DNA of 64,000 bases from Azospirillum melinis (GCF_013340935.1 NZ_WHOS01000003.1:124001-188000); one strand, 5' to 3'. Positions 9,784 to 21,299 are shown, counted from the first letter of the stretch. Translations and numbers: made by a program. Notes: generated by a model not told the origin, from the sequence alone.

Positions 9784-10266
9784 ATGGACGTGACGGCGGA
9801 CAACAGCGCACAAAGCAAAAAGATCGACGACATCGACATCCTGCGGATCATGAAGATGATTCCGCATCGCTACCCGATCCTGATGATCGACCGGGTGATC
9901 GATGTCACGCTGGGCGAAGGCGCCACCGGCGTGAAGAACGTCACGATCAACGAACCGTTCTTCCAGGGGCACTTCCCGTCGCGTCCGGTGATGCCGGGTG
10001 TGCTCATCATCGAGGCAATGGCCCAGACTTCCGCCGTTCTGGTGGTCGCCACGCTGGGGCCGGATGCCGAAGGCAAGCTGGTCTATTTCATGACCGTCGA
10101 CGAGGCGCGTTTCCGCCGTCCCGTCACCCCCGGCGACACCATCCACATCCACGTCACCAAGCAGCGCCAGCGTGCCAACGTGTGGAAGTTCAAAGGCGAG
10201 GCCAAGGTCAACGGCGTTCTCGTCGCTGAAGCCGTCTATTCCGCCATGATTCTGGACGAAAAATGA
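9784..10266 (+). CDS. fabZ: 3-hydroxyacyl-ACP dehydratase FabZ
   Basis: A 160-residue hot-dog-fold dehydratase of type II fatty acid synthesis that converts 3-hydroxyacyl-ACP to trans-2-enoyl-ACP, competing with LpxA for hydroxyacyl-ACP. The catalytic His is in [14 protein letters not shown] near residue 30-40, and the Glu is in [19 protein letters not shown] near 75. Its stop overlaps the lpxA start by 4 nt (ATGA). Confidence 0.96.
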   Translation: MDVTADNSAQSKKIDDIDILRIMKMIPHRYPILMIDRVIDVTLGEGATGVKNVTINEPFFQGHFPSRPVMPGVLIIEAMAQTSAVLVVATLGPDAEGKLVYFMTVDEARFRRPVTPGDTIHIHVTKQRQRANVWKFKGEAKVNGVLVAEAVYSAMILDEK

Positions 10267-11057
10267 CCGTCACCATCCATCCGTCCGCCATCGTCGATCC
10301 CGCGGCCAAGCTTGGGGAAGGGGTAAACATCGGCCCCTTCTGCGTCGTCGGTCCCGACGTCACGCTGGGCGATGGCGTTCGGCTGGTGTCGCATGTGGCG
10401 GTCGATGGGCGCACCAGCATCGGTGCGGACACCGTCATCTACCCCTTTGCGTCCATCGGCCATCGCCCGCAGGATCTGAAGTTCCATGGCGAGCCGTCCG
10501 AGCTTGTCATCGGTGCCCGCAACCAGATTCGCGAGCATGTGACGATGAACCCCGGCACCGAGGGCGGCGGCATGATCACCCGCGTCGGCGACGACGGGCT
10601 GTTCATGATGGGCTCGCATGTGGCCCATGACTGCGTCGTCGGCGACCATGTCATCATGGCCAACAATGCCACCCTGGGTGGCCATGTGACCCTGGGTGAC
10701 TATGTCATCATCGGCGGGTTGTCGGCGGTGCGCCAGTTCGTGCGCATCGGCTCCCACGCCATGATCGGCGGCATGTCGGGTGTCGAGAACGACGTGATCC
10801 CCTTCGGGCTCGTGATGGGTGACCGGGCGCGGCTGGCCGGCCTGAACCTTGTGGGGCTGGAGCGTCGCGGCTTCAAGAAGGACGACATCCACGCTCTTCG
10901 CGCTGCCTATCGCATGCTGTTCGGTCCGGAAGGCACCTTCGCCGAACGGGTCGACGGGGTCGGCCGCGATTTCGGCGAGCGGGCGCTGATTTCGGATGTT
11001 CTGTCCTTTATCCGGGCCAAGGAAGCCCGGTCTCTCTGCCAGCCGCGCGAGAGCTGA
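10263..11057 (+). CDS. lpxA: UDP-N-acetylglucosamine acyltransferase LpxA
   Basis: A 264-residue left-handed beta-helix acyltransferase that starts lipid A synthesis by adding a 3-hydroxyacyl chain to UDP-GlcNAc. Hexapeptide repeats run from residue 5 to about 185. The catalytic His is in the [14 protein letters not shown] segment near 120, and the LpxA-specific [13 protein letters not shown] motif is near 65. It overlaps fabZ by ATGA and precedes lpxI by 12 nt. Confidence 0.97.
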   Translation: MTVTIHPSAIVDPAAKLGEGVNIGPFCVVGPDVTLGDGVRLVSHVAVDGRTSIGADTVIYPFASIGHRPQDLKFHGEPSELVIGARNQIREHVTMNPGTEGGGMITRVGDDGLFMMGSHVAHDCVVGDHVIMANNATLGGHVTLGDYVIIGGLSAVRQFVRIGSHAMIGGMSGVENDVIPFGLVMGDRARLAGLNLVGLERRGFKKDDIHALRAAYRMLFGPEGTFAERVDGVGRDFGERALISDVLSFIRAKEARSLCQPRES

Positions 11058-11069
11058 GGCAGCCGGCCG

Positions 11070-11927
11070 ATGGCCGATACCAAGCAAAGTACTGGATCGC
11101 CGGCGGCTGGACCGAAGCTGGCGATCCTCGCCGGCGGCGGCACGCTGCCCGCCCGCATTGCCGAAGCGGTGCGTGGGCAGGGCCGCGACGTCTTCGTCGT
11201 TGCCTTCGACGGCCATACCGATCCGCAAACGGTTGCGGGACTTCCGCATCTGTGGAGCCGCTTCGGCGCTGCGGGCACGATCCTGCGCCGCCTTCACGAC
11301 GAAGGCGTCGGGGAGGTCGTGCTTGCCGGACCGGTCAGGCGGCCGTCCTTCACCGAATTGATGCCGGACTGGCGCACCGCGCGCTTTCTCGCCCGCGTCG
11401 GGACACGCGCTTTGGGCGATGACGGCCTGCTGCGGGCCGTCGTGCGCGAGGTCGAGGAAGACGGGTTCCGTGTGGTCGGTTTGCACGAGCTGCTGAGGGA
11501 TCTGCTGACCGTCGCAGGGCCGGTGGGCCGGCTGATGCCCGATGCCGATGCGGAGCGGGACATTGCCCGTGGGGTCGAGGTTGCCCGTGCCCTGGGCGCG
11601 CTCGATGTCGGACAGGGAGCGGTGGTCCAGCAAGGCATCGTCCTGGCGGTCGAGGCAATCGAAGGGACCGATGCGATGCTTGGCCGCTGCGCCGGATTGA
11701 TCCGGCCGGGCCCTGGCGGCGTGTTGGTCAAGGTGAAGAAGCCCAAGCAGGACCGCCGCATCGACCTGCCCACCATGGGGGTCACCACCGTGGAGCGGGC
11801 AGCGGCCTCGGGGCTGCGTGGCATTGCGGTCGAAGCCGGCGGCAGCCTGCTGGTCGACCGTGCCGCGGTGGCCGAAGCGGCAGACCGTCTCGGCCTGTTC
11901 GTCGTCGGCATCGAGATCCCGCAATGA
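11070..11927 (+). CDS. lpxI: UDP-2,3-diacylglucosamine pyrophosphatase LpxI
   Basis: A 285-residue DUF1009-type LpxI, the alternative to LpxH found in alphaproteobacteria; it releases UMP to give lipid X. Typical segments are LAILAGGGTLPARIAEA near the N-terminus, GPVRRPSFTELMPDW near 90, and a C-terminal domain with VKKPKQDRRIDLPTMG and the conserved Asp-rich VGIEIPQ end. Its stop overlaps lpxB by ATGA, so the enzyme and its downstream partner are coupled. Confidence 0.95.
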   Translation: MADTKQSTGSPAAGPKLAILAGGGTLPARIAEAVRGQGRDVFVVAFDGHTDPQTVAGLPHLWSRFGAAGTILRRLHDEGVGEVVLAGPVRRPSFTELMPDWRTARFLARVGTRALGDDGLLRAVVREVEEDGFRVVGLHELLRDLLTVAGPVGRLMPDADAERDIARGVEVARALGALDVGQGAVVQQGIVLAVEAIEGTDAMLGRCAGLIRPGPGGVLVKVKKPKQDRRIDLPTMGVTTVERAAASGLRGIAVEAGGSLLVDRAAVAEAADRLGLFVVGIEIPQ

Positions 11928-13168
11928 CTGCCGGTGATATGGCTGACGATGTGGCTGGCGATGTACCGACGCTGTTCCTGATTGCAGGCGAACCTTCCGG
12001 CGATGCGCTTGGTGCGCGGCTGATGGCGGCGGCGAGGGGGCTGACCGGCGGCAAGGTGCGTTTCGTCGGTATCGGCGGCGAGCGGATGACGGCGGAAGGG
12101 CTGGTCAGCCTCTTTCCGATGGCGGAGCTGACGCTGTTCGGCATTTTCGAGCTGCTGCCCCATTTGCCGAACCTGATCCGCCGCATCGACCAGACGGTGG
12201 CAGAAATCCTGCGCATGCGTCCCGACGCGGTGGTCGGTATCGACTCGCCCGGATTCACGGTGCGCGTTGCGAAGAAGGTCCGTGCGGCCGATCCGGCAAT
12301 TCCGTTGGTCCATTACGTGGCTCCGACGGTCTGGGCATGGAAGCCCAAGCGTGCCGCGAAATATGCGGCCATCTACGATCACCTTCTTGCGGTGCTTCCG
12401 TTCGAGCCGCCCTATTTCGAGAAGGAGGGGCTGGCTTGCACATTCGTCGGCCATTCGGTTGTCGAGGGGCAGGCGGGCAAGGGAGATGGCCCGGGATTCC
12501 GGCAACGCCATGGGATCGCTGCGACCGACCGTGTTGTCGCGGTGCTTCCAGGCAGCCGCAAGGGCGAAGTGTCGCGTCTGCTGCCGGATTTCCGCGCGAC
12601 GCTGGAACTGCTGCGCCCGTCCCATCCCGATCTGGTAGCGGTGGTGCCGACAGTGGCAACGGTGCGCGACCGTGTCGCTGCCGCCATTGCCGACTGGCCG
12701 GTCCGAACCCTTCTTGTCGAGGGGGACACGGAGAAATACGATGCCTTCGCCGCAGCGGAGGTGGCACTCGCCGCCTCCGGTACCGTGGCGTTGGAGTTGG
12801 CGCTTGCCCGGCTGCCGACGGTCATCGCCTATCGTCTCAATCCGGTAACGGTCGCGCTCTATCGGCGGCTGATCCGGGTCAAATATGTGAACCTCGTCAA
12901 CCTGATGCTCGACCGGATGCTGGTCCCGGAACTGCTGCAACAGGATTGCCGACCCGATAAACTGGCGGCCGAATTGGCGCGCCTGCTGGACGATCCGGAG
13001 GCGCGCCAGATGCAGATCGATGGCGTCGCCGAGGTTGCCCGTTGGCTGGGGCAGGGAGATATCCCACCGAGCGAGCGGGCCGCGCGCGCCATTCTGGACG
13101 TTGTTGCAGAGCACCGCTCGATCAGGCCCCAAGAGGGCAAACCCCGAACGGGAGAACAGAGACCATGA
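11924..13168 (+). CDS. lpxB: Lipid-A-disaccharide synthase LpxB
   Basis: A 414-residue GT-B family 19 glycosyltransferase that joins lipid X to UDP-2,3-diacylglucosamine, forming the lipid A disaccharide at the inner face of the membrane. Seen are [15 protein letters not shown] near residue 18, [15 protein letters not shown] near 70, [15 protein letters not shown] near 128, [16 protein letters not shown] near 205 and [11 protein letters not shown] near 285. Its last four bases overlap the gloA start (ATGA). Confidence 0.97.
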   Translation: MTAGDMADDVAGDVPTLFLIAGEPSGDALGARLMAAARGLTGGKVRFVGIGGERMTAEGLVSLFPMAELTLFGIFELLPHLPNLIRRIDQTVAEILRMRPDAVVGIDSPGFTVRVAKKVRAADPAIPLVHYVAPTVWAWKPKRAAKYAAIYDHLLAVLPFEPPYFEKEGLACTFVGHSVVEGQAGKGDGPGFRQRHGIAATDRVVAVLPGSRKGEVSRLLPDFRATLELLRPSHPDLVAVVPTVATVRDRVAAAIADWPVRTLLVEGDTEKYDAFAAAEVALAASGTVALELALARLPTVIAYRLNPVTVALYRRLIRVKYVNLVNLMLDRMLVPELLQQDCRPDKLAAELARLLDDPEARQMQIDGVAEVARWLGQGDIPPSERAARAILDVVAEHRSIRPQEGKPRTGEQRP

Positions 13169-13560
13169 GCGAATTCCGTCTGTTGCACACGATGCTGCGC
13201 GTGTTGGATCTGGAGAAGTCGCTGGACTTCTACACCCGCCTGCTCGGCATGAAGCTGTTGCGCCGAAATGACTTTGAAGGCGGTCGTTTCACCCTTGCCT
13301 TCGTCGGCTATGGCGAAGAGTCCGACACCGCCGTTCTGGAATTGACCCACAACTGGGATCAGAAGGAGCCGTACGAGATCGGCACCGCCTATGGCCACAT
13401 CGCGCTGGGCGTGCCGGACATCTACGGCACCTGCGAGAAGCTGGCGGCCGAAGGCGTGAAGATTCCGCGTCCGCCCGGCCCGATGAAGCACGGCACCACG
13501 GTGATCGCCTTCATCGAGGATCCGGACGGCTATAAGGTCGAACTGATCGAGCGGAAGTGA
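13165..13560 (+). CDS. gloA: Lactoylglutathione lyase (glyoxalase I)
   Basis: A 131-residue glyoxalase I that isomerises the methylglyoxal-glutathione hemithioacetal to S-lactoylglutathione. The metal ligands expected of the family are visible: His in LLHTMLRV (residue 8), Glu in the [11 protein letters not shown] region, His in [12 protein letters not shown] and Glu in GYKVELIER. The ATG at 13165 overlaps the lpxB stop (ATGA), so this detoxification gene is the translationally coupled last gene of the lipid A operon. Confidence 0.96.
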   Translation: MSEFRLLHTMLRVLDLEKSLDFYTRLLGMKLLRRNDFEGGRFTLAFVGYGEESDTAVLELTHNWDQKEPYEIGTAYGHIALGVPDIYGTCEKLAAEGVKIPRPPGPMKHGTTVIAFIEDPDGYKVELIERK

Positions 13561-13572
13561 CCGTTCGGTACA

Positions 13573-14607
13573 TTACCGTTTTCGGGAAAGGGCGTGGTCG
13601 GTGACGGCCGCGCCCTTTTTCGATGCGGCCGGATCATCGACAGGAAGCCGGCGGAAGCGCGTCCGGTAACTCGCCGGACTGAGGCCCAGTCTTTGCCGGA
13701 AATGGTGGCGCAGGGTGGCGGCGGAACCGAATCCGGTCAAGGTTGCCACCTCCTCCACCGGCAGGCTGCTGCATTCCAGCACCTCGCGGGCCCGGGCCAG
13801 ACGTTCGGTCAGCAGCCAGTCGCCGGGGGTGGTCCCGGTCATCGCCTGAAAACGACGCAGGAATGTCCGCAGGCTCATACCTGTCCGTGACGCCATGCTG
13901 GACAGGCTGTGCTCCTCCGCCAGCGTCTCCCGCAGATGATCGAGCAGGGGGGCCAGGCGCGCACCCTCGCGGGCTGTCGGCACGGGCGTTTCGATGAACT
14001 GCGCCTGACCGCCTTCGCGGTGAGGCTGCACCACCAGACGGCGGGCAACGCTGTTCGCCGCCTCCGGGCCGAAATCGCGACGAACGAGATGCAGGCAGAG
14101 GTCGATGCCGGCCGCGCTTCCGGCCGAGGTCAGAATGTTGCCTTCATCCACATACAGCACATCGGGCATCACCCGGATGTCGGGATAAAGGTCCGCAAGC
14201 GTTGCGGCATATCGCCAGTGCGTGGTCGCCCGGCGGCCATTCAACAGACCGGACGCGGCGAGAACGAAGGCGCCGGAGCAGATCGACAGGATGCGGGCGC
14301 CCCTGGAGTCCGCCTGTCGAAGGGCGGCAGTCAAGGCGGTGGGAACCGGCTCCATTGCGCCGCGCCATCCGGGGATAACGATGATGTCGGCTTGGTCGAG
14401 CAGGTCAAGACCGCCATCCGCCTCGACGCGGATGCCTCCCATGGCACGCAACGGGCCGTCGTCGAGTGCCGCAACGGCGAAACGATACCAGTCCGGCCCC
14501 AACTCCGGACGGGGCAGGCCGAACACCTCGACGGCGACACCGAACTCGAAGGTGCAGAGACCGTCATAGGCGAGCGCGACCGCCAGCGGGGAAGTGGCTT
14601 TTGGCAT
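13573..14607 (-). CDS. GlxA/FtrA-family transcriptional regulator (DJ-1/PfpI plus AraC domains)
   Basis: A 344-residue regulator. Residues about 1-180 form a DJ-1/PfpI-like sensor domain with the nucleophile-elbow-like ICSGAFVLAASGLL segment. Residues about 220-325 carry the two helix-turn-helix motifs of AraC proteins (HSLSSMASRTGMSLRTFLRRF and PVEEVATLTGFGSAATLRHHF). The ATG at 14607 (MPKATSPLAVALAYDG) is chosen; a GTG ten codons upstream (14637) is possible. It is divergent from a rhodanese gene 100 nt away, and this pairing with a sulfur-transfer protein recurs for FtrA-type regulators, so control of that gene is the likely role (inference). Its end overlaps the gloA terminator. Confidence 0.88.
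   Translation of the reverse strand: MPKATSPLAVALAYDGLCTFEFGVAVEVFGLPRPELGPDWYRFAVAALDDGPLRAMGGIRVEADGGLDLLDQADIIVIPGWRGAMEPVPTALTAALRQADSRGARILSICSGAFVLAASGLLNGRRATTHWRYAATLADLYPDIRVMPDVLYVDEGNILTSAGSAAGIDLCLHLVRRDFGPEAANSVARRLVVQPHREGGQAQFIETPVPTAREGARLAPLLDHLRETLAEEHSLSSMASRTGMSLRTFLRRFQAMTGTTPGDWLLTERLARAREVLECSSLPVEEVATLTGFGSAATLRHHFRQRLGLSPASYRTRFRRLPVDDPAASKKGAAVTDHALSRKR
13590..13620 (+). terminator. Terminator of the lpx-gloA operon, inside the convergent gene's 3' end
   Basis: A ten-pair stem with two G-U pairs (13590-13599 with 13606-13615) and a six-base loop is followed by five T at 13616-13620. It stops plus-strand transcription 30 nt after gloA. The same DNA encodes the last residues of the minus-strand regulator at 13573-14607. 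Confidence 0.8.
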
Positions 14608-14707
14608 GAATCGCACGATAGCTGGCAGTCGCGCCACTTTCCAGCCGAAGCGCCCATGGGGATGATTGGGTCCTCATCATTCACCGGGCGATTGCAAAGA
14701 GGACAGC

Positions 14708-15106
14708 ATGGCCAGTCTCGTCACCGAAATTCCCGCCGCCCCTTCCGAACAGGCGGAGGCCTACTTTGCCGGGCGCCTGTCACTGGAAACCGACTGCTGG
14801 GATGTTCACGATTCATCGAAGTCCGCGGCGCCGGATTTCGTGTTGCTCGATGTCCGCGGGCCGGCAGCTTATGCGCGCGGCCATGTACCGGGCGCCTTGA
14901 ACCTGCCGCATGGCAAGATTACGGAGCGGCGGATGGCCGAGTGGCCGGAGGGAACGCTGTTCGTGGTCTATTGCGCCGGCCCCCACTGCAATGGGGCGGA
15001 TCGCGCGGCTTTCCGTCTGGCGCGGATCGGGCGGCCGGTCAAACTGATGATCGGCGGCATAACCGGCTGGCTCGACGAAGGCTTCGCGCTGGAAAGTGAC
15101 GGCTGA
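14708..15106 (+). CDS. Rhodanese-domain sulfurtransferase
   Basis: A 132-residue single-domain rhodanese. The core LLDVRGPAAYARGHVPGALNLPHG is the CH2A-type start. The active-site loop VVYCAGPHCNGADRAA carries a catalytic Cys near residue 93 and a second Cys five positions later, as in the CAGPHCNG subgroup. The ATG at 14708 follows AGAGGACA, a reasonable ribosome site. It probably transfers sulfane sulfur in the cytosol; substrate unknown. Divergent from the GlxA-type regulator, which may control it. Confidence 0.9.
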   Translation: MASLVTEIPAAPSEQAEAYFAGRLSLETDCWDVHDSSKSAAPDFVLLDVRGPAAYARGHVPGALNLPHGKITERRMAEWPEGTLFVVYCAGPHCNGADRAAFRLARIGRPVKLMIGGITGWLDEGFALESDG

Positions 15107-15115
15107 GGGAGTGCC

Positions 15116-15289
15116 TCAGACGAAAACGATCCCGGCGATCAGCGCCAGGATCAGCAGATAGACGACCAACCGGCGGACGCGCCAGCCAAGCGGCGCCCGG
15201 TTGTCGTTGGCTGGCGGGCGCAGACGCACCCGCCGGGCCGGAACGATGTACGCAGTCGGGTCCTGGGCGGCTCCATTGGAGCCGCCCAT
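15116..15289 (-). CDS. Small single-pass membrane protein, unknown function
   Basis: A 57-residue protein if translation starts at ATG 15289, 22 nt after the gltA stop on the same strand. The frame could open at 15352, but that would overlap gltA. The N-terminal part is polar and basic (VPARRVRLRPPANDNRAP). The last 18 residues form one strongly hydrophobic helix (VVYLLILALIAGIVF), a C-tail-anchor arrangement. Not recognised as a named family. Its 3' end lies 9 nt from the convergent rhodanese gene. Confidence 0.55.
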   Translation of the reverse strand: MGGSNGAAQDPTAYIVPARRVRLRPPANDNRAPLGWRVRRLVVYLLILALIAGIVFV

Positions 15290-15311
15290 TCCGATATGGG
15301 CTGTGGGCCGG

Positions 15312-16625
<1,314 letters not shown>

Positions 16626-16725
16626 CTCGGCACGTCCTTATCGTTGAGGGTCGGGCTTGGTGCCCTTTTTTCGTCGGCGCAGCATAGTTCCATGGCTGCC
16701 CGATGGCAACGCACGGAAATGACCA

Positions 16726-18132
16726 TTATGCTGCACCCGCTGCATCGCGGATGCGAGAAAGCGTCGCTTCCCGACCCAGCAGTTCGGCCACCTCGAAGAT
16801 CGGCGGCGACACCGTCGACCCGGTCAGCGCGGCGCGCAGCGGCTGCGCCACCTTGCCCAGCTTTTCGCCCCGTGCCTCGGCGAAGGCGCGGACCTGGGAT
16901 TCGAGCGCGGCGGCGGTGAACTCCGGCTCGGCGGCGAAGGCGGCCGCCAGTTCCTTCAACAGAGCGCGGCCCTTTTCATCCAGCAGGGCGGATGCTTTTT
17001 CGTCATAGCTGAGCGGCTGCGGCGCAACGTAGAAGCGTGCGCTCTGGGCCAGATCGACGACGGTGCGGGCGCGCTGCTTCAGCCCGTTCATCGCCCGCGT
17101 CAGAAGGTCGCGTTCCGCATCGGACAGGCCGCGGCCGAGATCGGCCTCCAACCGCGGAGCGATCAGGCCGAGCAGGCGGGAATCGTCGGCCAGACGCATG
17201 TAATGGGCGTTCAGATTCTCCAGCTTGGCGAAGTCGAAGCGCGACGCCGACCGGCCGATGCTCTCCAGGTTGAACCACTCGATCGCCTGCTCGGTCGAGA
17301 TGATCTCGTCGTCGCCATGCGACCAGCCGAGCCGCAGCAGATAGTTGCGGACCGCCTCCGGCAGATAGCCCATGTCGCGGTAGGCGTCGACGCCCAGCGC
17401 ACCATGGCGCTTGGACAGCTTGGCGCCGTCCGGCCCGTGGATGAGCGGGATATGGCCGAAGCGCGGCAGGTCCCAGCCCATCGAATTGAAGATCTGGATC
17501 TGGCGGAAGGTGTTGGTCAGATGGTCGTCGCCGCGGATGACGTGGGTGACGCCCATGTCGTGGTCGTCCACCACCACCGCCAGCAGATAGGTTGGCGTGC
17601 CATCGGCGCGCAGCAGGATCAGGTCGTCGAGCTGGGCGTTCTGCACCGTCACCTCGCCCTGGACGAGGTCGTTCAGGACGGTCTGGCCTTCCTGCGGCGC
17701 CTTCAGGCGGATCACCGGTGCCACGCCCGGAGGGGCATCGGATTCGGGACGGTCGCGCCAGCGGCCGTCATAGCGCATCGGCTGGCCGGCGGCCTTCTGG
17801 GCGGCGCGCATCTCCTCCAGCTCTTCCGGGCTGCAATAGCAGCGATAGGCCTTGCCGGCGGCCAGCATCTGGTACGCGACCTCGGCATGGCGGTCCTTGC
17901 GCTCGAACTGGCTGACGACGTCGCCGTCCCAATCCAGGCCCAGCCACTTCAGCCCGTCGATGATGGCGTCCACCGCCGCGTCGGTGGACCGTTGCCGGTC
18001 GGTGTCTTCGATCCGCAGCAGGAACTTACCGCCGGTGTTGCGGGCGTACAGCCAGTTGAACAGGGCGGTGCGTCCACCGCCGATGTGCAGAAAGCCGGTC
18101 GGCGACGGAGCGAAGCGGGTGACGACGGTCAT
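16726..18132 (-). CDS. gltX: Glutamyl-tRNA synthetase
   Basis: A 468-residue class I aminoacyl-tRNA synthetase charging tRNA-Glu, and possibly tRNA-Gln if gatCAB is present elsewhere. The N-terminus [23 protein letters not shown] holds the HIGH-like motif, and KLSKRHGA near residue 240 is the KMSKS-like motif. The ATG at 18132 is chosen because the protein then begins exactly at the conserved motif; the frame stays open for 44 codons upstream. Divergent from comEC. Confidence 0.96.
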   Translation of the reverse strand: MTVVTRFAPSPTGFLHIGGGRTALFNWLYARNTGGKFLLRIEDTDRQRSTDAAVDAIIDGLKWLGLDWDGDVVSQFERKDRHAEVAYQMLAAGKAYRCYCSPEELEEMRAAQKAAGQPMRYDGRWRDRPESDAPPGVAPVIRLKAPQEGQTVLNDLVQGEVTVQNAQLDDLILLRADGTPTYLLAVVVDDHDMGVTHVIRGDDHLTNTFRQIQIFNSMGWDLPRFGHIPLIHGPDGAKLSKRHGALGVDAYRDMGYLPEAVRNYLLRLGWSHGDDEIISTEQAIEWFNLESIGRSASRFDFAKLENLNAHYMRLADDSRLLGLIAPRLEADLGRGLSDAERDLLTRAMNGLKQRARTVVDLAQSARFYVAPQPLSYDEKASALLDEKGRALLKELAAAFAAEPEFTAAALESQVRAFAEARGEKLGKVAQPLRAALTGSTVSPPIFEVAELLGREATLSRIRDAAGAA

Positions 18133-18288
18133 CGGTCTCTCAATTTCCGGTTCGGCGCTGGTATGATGCGCCGGTGGTTCGACACCGTGGTTTAACACAG
18201 CCACCCGGCTTGGAGGCAATGCGATGCACGCATGGACGGTCGTTGAGGGGCTCGCAGATGGCATCGCTGCGTCGGGAATCCGTTACCG

Positions 18289-20442
18289 GTGACGGCCGCC
18301 GGCTGGCCGGAGGAGGAAACCGACGGTCCCCCGGTGCTTGGCGGACGCTGGCGGCGCCTGCTGGCGCGCATGGGCGGGCGACTCGTGGCGCTGGCGGAGG
18401 CGGAGGGCGAGCGCTGGGTGCTGTGGCTGCCCGTCGCCTTCGGGGCGGGCGTGTCGTTCTATTTCGGGCTGCGGCAGGAGCCCGACTGGTGGATCGGCGG
18501 GGCGGCGGCCGGCGGCTGCACGGTGCTGGTGCTGGCGCTGCGGCGATGGTTCGCCATGGCCGGCGTGGCGATGGCGCTGCTGATGCTGGCGGCGGGGTTC
18601 CTGGTGGCGCAGGCGCACACCATCCGCATGGCGGCGCCGGTGCTGACCCGCAGCATCGCCGGCGCGACCGTCACCGGCCGCGTGATGGTGGTGGAGCGGC
18701 GGCCGGGCGCGACGCGGATCACCCTGCGGGACGTGACCGTCAGCAAGCTGGCGCCGGAACGGACGCCGGCCGCCGTGCGCATCCGCCTGTCGGACCGCTT
18801 CCCGGCACCGGCGCCCGGATCGGTGGTACGGCTGCGCGCGACGCTGCTGCCGCCGCAGGCGCCGGCCGAACCCGGCGCCTTCGACTTCCAGCGGCGGGCC
18901 TGGTTCATGGGGCTGGGCGGCACGGGCTTCGCCACCGGTGCGCCGGAACTGGTCGAGGCGCCGCCGGTGACGGGGTGGAGCACGGTCGCCGTCGCCTTCG
19001 AGAAGGCGCGCGGCGCGATTGCCGAGCGGGTGGCGGCTGCCATCGGCGACCCGGTGGAGGCGAGCGTCACCACGGCGCTGCTGAACGGCGAGGAATTCGG
19101 CATCCCGGAAGCGACGATGGACGACTTCCGCAACAGCGGGCTGGCTCATCTGCTGTCGATCTCCGGCCTTCATGTCGGCATCGCCGCCGGCATCCTGTTC
19201 TATGTCGTGCGGGCGTTGCTGGCGGCGGTGCCCTATATCGCGCTGCGGTGGCCGATCAAGAAGATCGCGGCGCTGTTCGGCATCCTGTCGGCACTCGCCT
19301 ACACGCTGCTGGTCGGGGCGCCCCTGCCGACGGTGCGGTCGGTGCTGATGACCGGCATGGTGATGGGGGCGATCATGCTGGACCGCCACCCGTTGAGCAT
19401 GCGGCTGGTCGCCTTCGCCGGGCTGGTCACCATGGCGATGGACCCGGAGGGGATGCTGGGGCCGAGCTTCCAGATGTCCTTCGCCGCGGTGGTGGCGCTG
19501 ATTGCCGCCTTCGAGAAAGGCAGCGTCAGGCTGGCGGAATGGCGGCGCGATGCGGGATGGATCGTGCGCGGGCTGTTCTATGTCGGCGGGATCCTGCTGA
19601 CCAGCGTGGTGGCGACGCTGGCGACCTTGCCCTTCTCGCTCTTCCATTTCCAGCAGATCGCCTTCTACGGCGTGCTGTCGAACCTGATCGCGATTCCCAT
19701 CACGTCCTTCTGGGTCATGCCGTGGAGCCTGATCGCCTATGCGCTGCTGCCCTTCGGACTGGAGGCGCCGGCGCTGATCGCCATGAACTGGGGCGACCGG
19801 GCGGTGATCTGGACGGCGGAATTCTTCGGCCGTCTCCCCTGGGCATCGCTGACCGTGCCGGCGATGCCGGCGGAAGGGTTCGCGCTGCTGGTGATGGGAG
19901 GAATCTGGCTGTGCCTCTGGACGCGGTGGTGGCGTTGGCTGGGTATGCTGCCGGTCCTGGCTGGGCTAGCCTCGCCGATGCTGGCGGTGCGGCCGGATGT
20001 GCTGGTTGCCGGCGACGGGACGGTGATGGCGGTCAGGCTGCCGGATGGGCGGCTCAGCGCGTCGGTCAAGGGCGGCGGGCGGATGACCGAAACCTGGCGG
20101 GAGCGCGATGGCGAGCGGTCGGTTGCCGACCCCTGGCCGGCCGATGGGGGATGGAGCGGGGGAGGGCGCTCGCTAGAGTGCGATGCGCTTGGCTGCCTGT
20201 ACCGGGTTCAGGGAAGGACGGTGGCCTTGCCGAGGCTGCCGGATGCTCTGGACGAGGACTGCGGGGCAGCCGATGCGGTGGTGACGGCGGAGGTGGCGCG
20301 GCGCTGCCGGGCGGACCTGGTGGTGGACCGCTGGACCCTGCGCCATGAAGGCGCGCATGCGCTGACGGTGACCGCCGAGGGGGTAACGGTGGAGACGGTG
20401 CGCGGGCTGCGGGGAGATCGGCCCTGGACCGGGAGACAGTGA
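18289..20442 (+). CDS. comEC: ComEC/Rec2-family DNA uptake channel protein
   Basis: A 717-residue polytopic membrane protein of the ComEC/Rec2 family, predicted to pass single-stranded DNA across the inner membrane. A DUF4131-like OB region occupies residues about 60-230. The competence core follows with SGLAHLLSISGLHVGI near residue 285, PTVRSVLMTG near 345 and GPSFQMSFAAV near 390. Start GTG 18289 is the first in-frame start; later ones are possible. The C-terminal part shows none of the His-rich metallo-beta-lactamase motifs, so this is the short form. It is divergent from gltX and convergent with lexA. Confidence 0.88.
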   Translation: MTAAGWPEEETDGPPVLGGRWRRLLARMGGRLVALAEAEGERWVLWLPVAFGAGVSFYFGLRQEPDWWIGGAAAGGCTVLVLALRRWFAMAGVAMALLMLAAGFLVAQAHTIRMAAPVLTRSIAGATVTGRVMVVERRPGATRITLRDVTVSKLAPERTPAAVRIRLSDRFPAPAPGSVVRLRATLLPPQAPAEPGAFDFQRRAWFMGLGGTGFATGAPELVEAPPVTGWSTVAVAFEKARGAIAERVAAAIGDPVEASVTTALLNGEEFGIPEATMDDFRNSGLAHLLSISGLHVGIAAGILFYVVRALLAAVPYIALRWPIKKIAALFGILSALAYTLLVGAPLPTVRSVLMTGMVMGAIMLDRHPLSMRLVAFAGLVTMAMDPEGMLGPSFQMSFAAVVALIAAFEKGSVRLAEWRRDAGWIVRGLFYVGGILLTSVVATLATLPFSLFHFQQIAFYGVLSNLIAIPITSFWVMPWSLIAYALLPFGLEAPALIAMNWGDRAVIWTAEFFGRLPWASLTVPAMPAEGFALLVMGGIWLCLWTRWWRWLGMLPVLAGLASPMLAVRPDVLVAGDGTVMAVRLPDGRLSASVKGGGRMTETWRERDGERSVADPWPADGGWSGGGRSLECDALGCLYRVQGRTVALPRLPDALDEDCGAADAVVTAEVARRCRADLVVDRWTLRHEGAHALTVTAEGVTVETVRGLRGDRPWTGRQ

Positions 20443-20457
20443 AAGGAGCTTGAACCT

Positions 20458-20499
20458 CGCCGATCCCATCCGCCGCGGGGACGGAGGAGGGGATCGGCG
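20458..20499. terminator. Hairpin between convergent comEC and lexA
   Basis: A ten-base inverted repeat (CGCCGATCCC at 20458-20467, complement at 20490-20499) lies in the 73-nt space between two convergent genes. No long T tract is seen on the plus strand; on the minus strand a TTTTC stretch precedes the hairpin. Probably a bidirectional terminator. Confidence 0.5.
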
Positions 20500-20515
20500 G
20501 CCGGGCACGAAAAGG

Positions 20516-21241
20516 TCAGTACTTGCGCACGAGACCGACCAGCTTGCCCTGTACGCGGACACGGTCGGCGCCGAAGATGCGGGTTTCGTAGGCGGCGTTG
20601 GCGGGCTCCAGGGCGATGGTGTTGCCCTTGCGGCGCAGGCGCTTCAGCGTCACTTCGCCTTCATCCACCAGAGCGACGACAATCGTGCCATTCTCCGCCG
20701 CATCGCAGCGCTGGATGACGATGGTGTCGTGGTCGAGGATGCCGGCTTCGATCATCGAGTCGCCGGAAACCTCCAGCGCATAATGGTCACCACCGGTCAG
20801 CATCGAGGCGGGAACGTCGACGAAGGCGCTGTTGTCGCGCAGGGCCTCGATCGGCGTACCGGCGGCGATCCGGCCATAAAGCGGGAGCTGCACCGTCTCG
20901 TTCGCGGCGGCCGGGGTCGGGGCGGGGGGAGCGGTATCGCGGCCGGCGAAGGCGAAATCGCCCTTGATGACGTTGGGCTGGAACTTCGGCTTGGAAGCCA
21001 CGGTCCGGTTGCGGGAGGCGTCGAGACCCTCGGGAAGGCGCAGAACCTCCAGCGCACGGGCCCGGTGGGGCAGGCGGCGGATGAACCCGCGTTCCTCCAG
21101 CCCGGTGATCAGGCGATGGATACCCGACTTGGACTTCAGGCCCAGGGCGTCCTTCATCTCGTCGAACGACGGCGAGACACCGCCCTGGCCAAGCCGTTCG
21201 TGGATGAACAGCAGCAATTCGTGCTGCTTGCGCGTGAGCAT
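20516..21241 (-). CDS. lexA: SOS repressor LexA
   Basis: A 241-residue LexA. The winged-helix DNA-binding domain is N-terminal ([17 protein letters not shown], then [18 protein letters not shown]). The autocleavage and protease region is C-terminal: the [11 protein letters not shown] site contains the Ala-Gly cleavage bond, then the catalytic Ser in [11 protein letters not shown] and Lys in DTIVIQRC...[17 protein letters not shown] 21241 is used; the frame extends 13 codons further. Two perfect SOS boxes lie 59 and 109 nt upstream, so it is autoregulated. It follows moeA but with a 211-nt gap holding its own operator. Confidence 0.97.
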   Translation of the reverse strand: MLTRKQHELLLFIHERLGQGGVSPSFDEMKDALGLKSKSGIHRLITGLEERGFIRRLPHRARALEVLRLPEGLDASRNRTVASKPKFQPNVIKGDFAFAGRDTAPPAPTPAAANETVQLPLYGRIAAGTPIEALRDNSAFVDVPASMLTGGDHYALEVSGDSMIEAGILDHDTIVIQRCDAAENGTIVVALVDEGEVTLKRLRRKGNTIALEPANAAYETRIFGADRVRVQGKLVGLVRKY

Positions 21242-21299
21242 GGATGCCTCCCGGCTTCGGCCAGACTGAAGATGGAACAAAAACTAAACGTTGCTCCAT

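Noticed and set aside
16650..16672. GGGC-loop-GCCC hairpin followed by six T on the plus strand upstream of gltA
   Set aside because: The stem is only four pairs and there is no plus-strand gene upstream to terminate; on the minus strand it lies in the gltA leader.
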